DNA from: Actinomortierella ambigua
Taxonomy: Eukaryota; Mortierellomycota; Mortierellomycetes; Mortierellales; Mortierellaceae
Direction of reading: 5' to 3'
DNA: 39,228 nt
Assembly: GCA_016098155.1 (NCBI GenBank)
Contig: JAAAJB010000335.1
Location: 1 to 39,228 of the forward strand
The position numbers and the translations under genes were made by a program. Shown piece after piece: positions 31,981-39,228 of this stretch. The notes beneath the pieces are model-generated. The model had not been told where the DNA came from. It saw nothing but the letters and a program-made list of their open reading frames with translations, and ran no database searches. The stretch's first letter is position 1. Every line of letters begins with the position of its first letter.

Positions 31981-32958
31981 ATGGATGATTCTCCCTCTGC
32001 GCCGTTTCCCCAGCGGGAAAACTTTGCACCACCGCGACTATCCCAATGGCTCTCAAGAGCAAGACACCAGCAGCAGCAACAGCAGCAGCCACAACAACAA
32101 CCACTACAGGAGGAACGTGAGCAAGTCCTACTGCAGCGCGAGGAGAAGGCTGGGGCGGACATGGAAAAAGTCTACCCTTCGAATGACCAAACCACCACTT
32201 TGACCATCCAGCCCCTCTTCCCTTGTCATTCATTGCATCAAACCACCCGCCCCAGCTCCTGTCCACTCCCCGACTCCCCCGCCCATCTCCACTACCCTAC
32301 CACCAAACTCATGTCACAATACGCGTATGGGTCCATTCCGGATTCGGAACCGGCTGAGGTAGCCGACGGGGATCAGCCCCAGCACCCATCAGAGCTGATT
32401 GAAGAAGGGTGTTTCCCAGAGGCGCGCCATCGGATTGGCAAGGTCCTAGAGTCGAAACGCGCCCACATGGCGATTCTCGGTCTCACCGTTTTCGACATTC
32501 TGCTCGTCATTCTCCAAATCGGTGCCTCGCTCCTGCATCTGGATGAGACCAAGGAAGAGCTGTGGGTGCTCAAGCTTTTCGAGCACCTGTCGCTAGCGAT
32601 TGTCAGCTTCTTCGTGCTTGAAATTCTGCTCAAGCTGTTCACGTTTGGGCCAAAGTACTTTTGGAAGGGCACGCACCACGGCATCCTGCACCTGATCGAT
32701 GCCGTTATCATCTTCATCTCCTTCTTCCTCGAGGTCTTTGTCAAGAGCACCGAGGCCCTCGAGCTCGGCTCCCTCCTCATCATCTTCCGTCTCTGGCGCA
32801 TCGTCAAGCTCACCGGCACCGTTGCCATCGAGGTCAACGAACAGGACGGTTACAAGATTAAGGATCTCCAGCTGCGTGTCCGTCAGCTCGAGCAACAACT
32901 TGAAGAGAGCCAGGCGGAGGTGACGCGTCTTCGCCAGTTTACCCAGGACCAGGTCTAA
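31981..32958 (+). CDS. Voltage-gated proton channel (Hv1/HVCN1-like), 325 aa
   Basis: This is a single exon starting at the first ATG of the frame (MDDSPSAPF); upstream in-frame codons lack an ATG. Residues 1-155 are polar, with a Gln-rich run. Four hydrophobic segments follow with no pore domain. S1 (161-185) contains Asp172 (TVFDILLVILQI), at the position of the Hv1 selectivity aspartate. S2 (203-225) contains Glu214 (FVLEILLKLF). S3 (233-252) contains Asp240 (LIDAVIIFISFFLE). S4 (264-282) contains R270-L-W-R273-I-V-K276, the RxWRxx(R/K) signature. A C-terminal coiled coil (about 294-322, LQLRVRQLEQQLEESQAEV) fits the dimerisation helix. Family members let H+ leave the cell on depolarisation, helping pH homeostasis. 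The third S4 charge is Lys rather than Arg. Confidence 0.87.
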   Translation: MDDSPSAPFPQRENFAPPRLSQWLSRARHQQQQQQQPQQQPLQEEREQVLLQREEKAGADMEKVYPSNDQTTTLTIQPLFPCHSLHQTTRPSSCPLPDSPAHLHYPTTKLMSQYAYGSIPDSEPAEVADGDQPQHPSELIEEGCFPEARHRIGKVLESKRAHMAILGLTVFDILLVILQIGASLLHLDETKEELWVLKLFEHLSLAIVSFFVLEILLKLFTFGPKYFWKGTHHGILHLIDAVIIFISFFLEVFVKSTEALELGSLLIIFRLWRIVKLTGTVAIEVNEQDGYKIKDLQLRVRQLEQQLEESQAEVTRLRQFTQDQV

Positions 32959-33057
32959 AAAGAAGGAGATTTAGCAATACCACACATACTCACACTCGCA
33001 CACACCTTTCACTCATAAATTTTTACATCCAAAAGGTCCTCGTTTTTTTTTTGAATG

Positions 33058-33063
33058 TTTATT
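33058..33063 (-). other. Polyadenylation signal AATAAA of the MFS gene
   Basis: AATAAA on the minus strand, 102 bases beyond the MFS stop. It is only about 95 bases from the Hv1 stop on the other strand, so the two convergent 3' UTRs are packed into about 200 bases. Confidence 0.5.
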
Positions 33064-33164
33064 TAATATGTCTATTAGATGCAGGGTAGGGTGGGTATAA
33101 TGCTTTTGGTCAAACCGTAATGAAATGCACAGAAAGAAAGGAAAAGAAAAAAGGGAGCGCGCGG

Positions 33165-35038
33165 TTAAGCAGCGACAGGAGCACCACGCTGCTGCTCCTC
33201 CTCTGCCTTCTGACGCAAAATCTTCTTGCCCTTGCGGATACGAGCCCAGAAGAGCAAACCAGCCGAGAGAACACAGACAAGCTGGACGAGAGAAGCAATA
33301 CGGAACGAGGTATCATAGCAGGCCGTGCCAACACACATGCCGGGTCCATCGTGGGGAATATCAGCGGGCATGTTCTCGACGGCGCGGTCGTAAAAGGTGC
33401 CGTAGATGGCATTGGCAATGAAGGGGTTGGCACCGTTGAGAACCATGACCATGCCACAGTTGGTGCCATAGTAACGCTCACCGAAAAAGTCGCGTGTCAT
33501 CGATGCAAACAGAGCCCCCGTGGCACCATAGGTGGCACCGATCAACCACGAGCAGACGTACAGTCCCGCCAGGGTGATGCCGTTCTGGCTAAAGCCCATG
33601 ATGAGCAACGGGATGAGGATCAGCGCCTCCGAGACAAAGAAGAAGACAGAGCGAGAGACGCGGTAGCGGTTGATGACCCAGTCCGAGATGATGCCGGACA
33701 TGAGACGGCCCAGACAGTTGCCGATCGAGATGAGCGTCACGTTCAGGCCCGTGAGCGAGACGGCGCGTGCTGGCGAGCTCGGGTTGAACGGGTCGAGGAT
33801 GGCGTGCACGATCGAGTCAATGTTGTTGATGTACGAGAACCCTTGCTGCAGGACCTGGGCAAAGACAAAGAACCAGAACGACGACTCGACCAACAGTTGC
33901 TTGGGACGCATCTCTTCGCGGACCAGGTATGGGTTGAACCAGGCCTCCTTGGCAGTGTGCATCACCGTCGTGTTCGGGCCGGTCGTCACAGCAGCGGCGT
34001 CGTCGAGGAGACCATCGCCAGGAATGCCGCGAGCGGATGGCGGCTTCTCGGTCGTGTCGCGATCGAGGGTCGAGGAAGAAGACTGCGCCCATTCTGGGCT
34101 GCTGCGGGTAATGCCGTTGCGCATCGAGGGCGTGAAGGTCGTGCTGCGCGAAAGCGCTGGTGGGGACGTGACTCCTTCCTTGACCTCGATCGACGAAGCC
34201 GAGGGGCTCTCCTCCGTCCCCTCCACATGCTTGGGGGTATCACGCTTGATCTTGACCATGAAAATGGCTGCAATAACATAGATGGCAGTGGTGACGATCG
34301 CCAAGAACAACAGGTAGTTTTGAGTGGCCACGGTACCCTTGCGGGCTGCCTCTGGGTTCTGACCCAGCTCATCCTTCCCGGAGAAGAGATGTGTTTTAAA
34401 CTGCGAAAAGAGAGTGGCTGAAAGGCCAAAGAAGGCCAGCAAAATTCCAGAGACTGTGCCGGACTGCGACACTGGAAAATTGGCCATGCTGGTCGCCAGA
34501 GCTGCAAGGTATCTGAGTGTGAAAAACAATAGTACAATTGGTAGCCGAGTTAGAACGACGGGAAGGAGGATTATCCAACGGTACCCAATAGTATCCGGTT
34601 ACTCATCATGACAAGCTAATTGGAGCTTGTTGCCTTTTATCTATTTTTTTTTGGCACATACCCAGCTGTGGAAGCAACTCCCGCGAGACAGTAGAGGACC
34701 ATCAGGAACCCAAGGCCCCCAAAAGTCTTTGCATAGGCAATGTACATGCCGCCGTAGCCGAGCAACGTCAAGACGGTAGCGGTGATCAAGGTCCATCGCT
34801 CTCCTCGGTGGTCGTAGATCGGACCAACGATCAAGAAGCCAACATACATGGCAGTGTCACCAATAGACGCAAGAAGGTTGATGTCACTAGACGAGAACCC
34901 AAAACGCGCCTTGAGGTCCGTGGCAAGTGAGGCAAAACTAAAGAGAGACCCAGACAGGGCCATCACCAGGACACCAAGAACAAACGACGTCCATTGGATA
35001 ACCCTGGGTGATGTTGTGAATGAAAGCCACTTGGCCAT
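33165..35038 (-). CDS. Major facilitator superfamily transporter, nodulin-like/Mch1 type
   Basis: The model is complement(join(33165..34512, 34662..35038)), 574 aa, with one 149-nt intron (GTATGT...CACACTCAG) splitting a Gly codon. The start is the ATG at 35038 (MAKWLSFTTS). The N-terminal half shows MFS helices: QWTSFVLGVLVMALSGSLFSF, then LASIGDTAMYVGFLIVGPIYDHRG (the loop 2-3 D.xG.R-like signature), LGYGGMYIAYAK and the GTVSGILLAFFGLS helix. Residues about 216-312 are a polar Ser/Thr-rich cytoplasmic loop. Six more helices follow, including GNCLGRLMSGIISDWVINRYRVSR, the matching C-half signature. A short basic tail ends the protein. Such carriers are found in fungal plasma or vacuolar membranes and are likened to monocarboxylate transporters; the substrate is unknown. 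Confidence 0.93.
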
Positions 35039-38000
35039 AATGTGATGTACGTAGATCAAGGGCTCGAAGGAGATGGGGGGGGTGTCCAAGGGAGGGCGGT
35101 GGACTTGAGAGAAGAAGGATAGGGAGTCGGAGAGAGGACGGAGGAAGGAGAATGAAGGAGGGAGGATGCTACAATGGCAAAAGCTGAAAACAGTTGAAGG
35201 CCAGGAGAGGGAACTGGCGCTTTTATAGCTTTGTGTGAAAGCGGCTTTGGGAGAGAGAGTGGAGTCTCAATCCTGACTGCCCCCCTCCAGCAACAGCGAG
35301 AAGGTAGAAAAACAAAAATTAACTGGCAGGTCGGAACTCGATCCAGCGGTCTCAGATGTCGAGATTTTTTTTTGCGGCAACAGCAGGCGTGGAGGATTAC
35401 ATGCGTACATACATGAGCGCCACCGACTGAATCGCAACAATAGCCTCCTTATATTTCAAAAAACCACCAACAAGCTCTGACTCCTTTCTGTTGTGCAACG
35501 TTCCCATTTTGGATGCCCTGAAAGGACGTGCGTGGGCGAACCTTGTTGAAACCCTCCATTGGTCCCTCCCCTGGATTATGAACAGGGCCACCCTTAGCGT
35601 GTGGAGCAATAAAGTCCCTCTGAGATGAGGAGCATATTGATCCTCCGGTAGTGTGATCGCGCATTTGCCATTCTTGGCAACTCAAAAGGGCTTTAGAGGC
35701 CTTCCTCATGGCCATGCTACTTTATAAAATCTAAAGGTGGGCTTGTGGGAAAATTATAGAAGAAGTAGCAGAAAAACGTGCCAATCAATAAACAAACAGC
35801 AAAGCTGACGAAAGTGCTGCAGTATCTGACGAAACATGCCTCTTTTCCACTTTTTTTTGGGGAAAGAGAAATTGCGAAGCTTTGTTGCTTCCGATTCATT
35901 TGCTACCAACATACAAAAAAAAAAAATCGAACTCGTTTCCCATTCAAAGTCCGACAGGAACAGGCCTTCTTGTTCTAAGCCTCCATGGCGGCGAAACAGC
36001 TACAATGACCCAGGGAAATCGTTGAACTGCGTAGATGTAGTTTTTTGTACCACCGTGTTCAAACAACGGGTCAACAGATCCTCAATCTAACAGTGTGACA
36101 AAGACGATATTGCCCACAATTTGTTTGATCGACCAACACACGTGTGGTGACATTGCACAAGACACAAACAAGTGCATACTTCCCTCCCTCTTCCTCTCCC
36201 CACCCCACCCTCACCCCCCTTTTTTTGGTACGAAGCGCTCTTACATGAAACCTCTGACCATCGCCAAGACCACTGTGACCTTGGGGTGTACATACAAAGA
36301 TACACTTGGGCAAGGTGGTTGGAAAAGCTGCTCTCCCAGAGGCAACCGTCAGTACAGTCAAAAAGTCCAATGGACAAGACATCCGCCACTGCGAAGCACT
36401 CACCGCGATTTTCGTCTGCAGCACATACTAGAGTAGAAACTGATATGTCTGTGACCTCCACTAGGAAGATTGCTTACAAAGAAAGGCTACAACTTGACGG
36501 ACCGACGGAGATGGCCAAGGTTGAGATTGCTCGACAACACAACAAGTACTTGGTATCAAACACGAAAAGGATTGTCTGGACTCTCGAAACCCTCTTTGTT
36601 AGCATTGAAAAGTAATGGTTCATGGAGAGATGAAGAGAGCTGGCTAAGTTTGAACACGATAAGCTGGTTTCTAGTCTGGGAACATTTTCGACAGAGGTGG
36701 CAAACCATAGGTCGCTGCGAGCAAACTTGGCAGCAGACAGCCACGACAACATAGCTCTCCTCTCCTAATAGCATCTGAGTCAGCCTTCAGCTGGCAATGG
36801 AATCAGATGAATGGCCACACTCTAACATTGGCGCAATACTTGACTTTGCCACCCCCTCCAGGAACGATATCGAAATTCAACCAGACAGACAAGAGGCATC
36901 GGAGAGGTGTCAACAGCTGGCTGTTTATTGCGTTTCCACTCCTTCTACGGAGATAACCTCAGTGCAATATTGCTGTCACAAGAGCTGAAGTACGCAATCT
37001 TGTCGAGTGTCGACCTAGCAATACGACCGTCACCAGGACCTGAGGCTATGCCGGCAATATCCACAACGAACAATGTAACTTGCATCTCTGTCGCATCGTT
37101 CACCAAAGGGCGTGCGTTTTGCTGTACACATCAATACCATGGTCTAAACCAAATTTAATTGCAGGCTAACATACGCTCGCACTGAGCATGTCGTACCAAA
37201 AGGGCCCCGCCATAGCCACAGTTTATGTGAGCGTCGCTTTACACCGTGCTGGATTCGCTTTGTGCGATATGCTTCAATTCCTGAGAGATTTTATTTAGTC
37301 CAAGGAGGAATCGCTGTCTATTGCCCGCCAAAAAAAAAAAAAAAAAAATGAGGGAAGGGACTCTGGGACCCGCACCCTTTCATTCAGGCATGTACCTCAT
37401 GCACACCCTCTCCATTCTGGTCCAATCTCGCTATGGACTAACCATTTCCTCAACGAATGCTCGCTGGCAAGTCCTCCGCACAGCGTCATTGGTAGGCTGC
37501 ATTGACCACCTAATTTCTCATTTGTCTGGTTGGAGGTACCAGTCGCGAAACTCAAGCTGGTAGGGTGTCTGGCTCTACGAGGAGAATTGACAAAGCCCAC
37601 ATATGAGCTTTTCTGGAGAGTGGTACGAGCTATGAAGGAATGCTTGAATGAATAAAGAAGGGAGTACTCCATTGCACAGTATGTTCTTGTTTACATGACC
37701 CCGCAGGAACAAGCCTGAGTGGGCAGTGTGTGCAGTATTATCATAATACATGTCAAATAAGGAGAGAGAGCCCTGCGAGAGGATACACAGGACGCGTCTC
37801 AACTATAGCTAGACAACAAAACATCGAGCCATGCTGCCGAGAGAATGAGTGCATGGTGGAGTGGAAGCCTCTACTCATTCCCACAAGTAGTTGCATGCAA
37901 CGTACCGTTGAGTGGTCATGTTTCCTGCCACGCACAGGCTGTTCTCTCTACGAGCGAACACCCTGAGCGGATGAAAATCCATGCTGGAGGCAAAACAGAG

Positions 38001-38799
38001 GTTGTTTTTGGAGTAGACTGAGGCTCGGGGATGGTTGTTGGCACTCCAAGGGTAGGGTAGACATCACACCACTCTCTATCACCTTTACCACTTGGCTCGT
38101 TCATGCGATTTTCTCCTGGCTAATGACCGTTGTCACCGTTGAGGGGTGATAGCCACTTGAACAAGAAAGAGTAAGAGAGCAGCGGACAACAACGCCTCGA
38201 GTCCCAGGTAAGGGACATTAACGACCATGGTCACTGAGACTGAGAATGATGCTGGCACCGAGCATTCATTATGCTACGAAGTGGGAAGGGTGGGGGCTTT
38301 GTAGACCGCATAACCTGTTTCTCCATATAAACCGCCAGTTGTTCTTAATTTCTGTTTTCTCTCTTTCTTTCCTTTCCATCGTTCGCCTCTCTCTCCACTC
38401 TCTTCCACACCACAAGGCCAAAAAACACCCCTCACTCCCACTCTGACTGTTCTTCTCCCACTTCCTCCTTCTTTCGACAACCTCATCGCTCCTCCTTCAC
38501 CTCGGCGTTCTTTCGCATGCTCGTTGCCCCTTCTCCACCTCACCCAGCACTCTCTACGCACTCCTCTCTGTCCTTTGACATTGCTATTTTTCGCGACACC
38601 TTTTCCACTGCCTGTCAGTCCATCACCAGTGATCACCTCTGACATCAGTGACTGATAATCCAGGGGGTTCTCTCTTCCTGTAAAAGACCACCCAAACCTG
38701 CACGCCACCCTTCTCTTGCACACAATCTCTCCCCACCTCTCTTCCCTCTTGCACGCTTTCTATTCCACCAACTCACACTTCTCATCTCTCTTTGCCAAT
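35039..38799. other. 3.7-kb interval without a supportable gene
   Basis: 35080-35170 is GGA-rich (sense-strand pyrimidine leader of the MFS gene). A small minus-strand frame at 35449-35715 (88 codons, MAMRKASKALLSCQEWQ) has no recognisable motif. The frames at 36070-37160 on both strands are short, overlapping and motif-free; one minus-strand stretch near 36960-37100 (LFVVDIAGIASGPGDGR) reads smoothly but leads nowhere. An A-run lies at 37330-37348. From about 38345 to 38790 the plus strand is CT-rich and looks like the leader of the gene at the right edge. Confidence 0.5.
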
Positions 38800-39228
38800 A
38801 TGGTCATTCAACACACCACAGGGTCGCGTCTGCGTGGGATCGCCTCCCGCGGCTGGCCGTCAAGACCAAGACACCACTTAAGGTAAGGGGGTAGTGGGGG
38901 TAGTGCTTGGTTCGTGTGTGGAGTTAGTACGGAGAAGGGTGTGAGCAGGGTCCCTGTGGGTCCATGATTCGACCATCCGAATGGAAGTCTGTCCATATAG
39001 CCTGATCTCGCTTTAGCGAGAGGTGAGGATTCGAGCATGTATGTATGGGCTGTCTTCTGCGGGTACATGATCGAACCGGGTGTCCCTGCACTTCGACAGC
39101 TTTCTGTATGACCTCCATCTTGACTCTTTTCCAGACTCGTGCTGGTTGGGAGGATGACAGTGGTGAAGTCGGCCCATACATCGTGCTCTCCGTCAGTCTC
39201 GTGGGTCCAGGAAGAGTCAGAGAATAGT
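38800..39228 (+). CDS. Putative 5' part of a gene running off the window
   Basis: ATG at 38800 follows a 450-base pyrimidine-rich leader. Exon 1 (38800-38882) encodes MVIQHTTGSRLRGIASRGWP and more Arg-rich sequence, then AAG/GTAAGG. The acceptor TCTTTTCCAG ends at 39134. The phase closes so that the frame stays open from 39135 to the window end. Another frame of the second exon (WEDDSGEVGPYIVLSVSL) looks more protein-like but would need a different first exon and stops at 39227. The splice sites are good, but the reading frame and product are not certain. If the frame is right, the Arg-rich, acid-free N-terminus resembles a mitochondrial presequence. Confidence 0.35.

Noticed and set aside
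33120..34421. 433-codon plus-strand open frame
   Set aside because: It is antisense to the MFS transporter exon and has a shadow composition (Arg, Asp, Gly rich); the MFS model explains the region.
35310..35375. Possible minus-strand tRNA (GGATCGAGTTCC box with downstream T run)
   Set aside because: I could not pair a five-base T stem or an acceptor stem around it.
35449..35715. 88-codon minus-strand frame
   Set aside because: There is no motif, signal peptide, splice support or similarity I recognise; length alone is not evidence.
36071..37160. Cluster of overlapping short frames on both strands
   Set aside because: They are all short and mutually overlapping without recognisable motifs; no consistent spliced model could be built.

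Overview
The window looks like nuclear DNA of a filamentous fungus, most likely an early-diverging one (Mucoromycota, probably Mortierella-like; this placement is inference). It has short GT-AG introns, several with CTAAC/CTGAC-type branch sites. It has pyrimidine-rich leaders on the sense strand upstream of start codons, many microsatellites, and fungal families: splicing factor Rse1, a Pom33/TMEM33 protein, a nodulin-like MFS carrier, a voltage-gated proton channel homologue and a conserved fungal ankyrin protein. I built spliced models by eye. In each complete model the exon lengths and phases close exactly on a multiple of three.

Left flank (1-8200): one tRNA-Glu(TTC), then a graveyard of mobile elements. 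It contains an intact CCHC zinc-knuckle ORF that resembles a retrotransposon ORF1 (minus strand). It also holds three decayed copies of the 3' half of one LINE family, two of them tail to tail, and a decayed Helitron helicase-like domain. An imperfect inverted repeat of unknown origin and a GT/GGT-rich low-complexity tract complete this part.

Gene-rich core (8345-35038): on the minus strand lie a large unrecognised disordered protein (1294 aa, three exons), Pom33/TMEM33 (272 aa, five exons) and an alpha/beta hydrolase (337 aa, four exons). A 1.1-kb microsatellite-rich divergent promoter region separates these from an ankyrin protein on the plus strand (1059 aa, five exons, one 1.3-kb intron). 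This gene converges on RSE1/SF3B3 (minus, 1249 aa, six exons), which carries a Gln/acidic insertion. RSE1 may share a 161-bp bidirectional promoter with a small spliced reading frame. Next come two paralogous secreted proteins with beta-trefoil-like repeats (187 and 352 aa, minus). Last are a plus-strand Hv1-like proton channel (325 aa) and a convergent two-exon MFS transporter (574 aa).

Right flank (35039-39228): about 3.7 kb without a gene I can support, then a pyrimidine-rich leader and what looks like the first two exons of a plus-strand gene running off the window.

The genes do not form an obvious pathway or cluster. The closest things to undescribed biology are the tandem secreted paralogues, the 1294-aa orphan, the lineage-type insertion in Rse1 and the small spliced frame sharing the RSE1 promoter.
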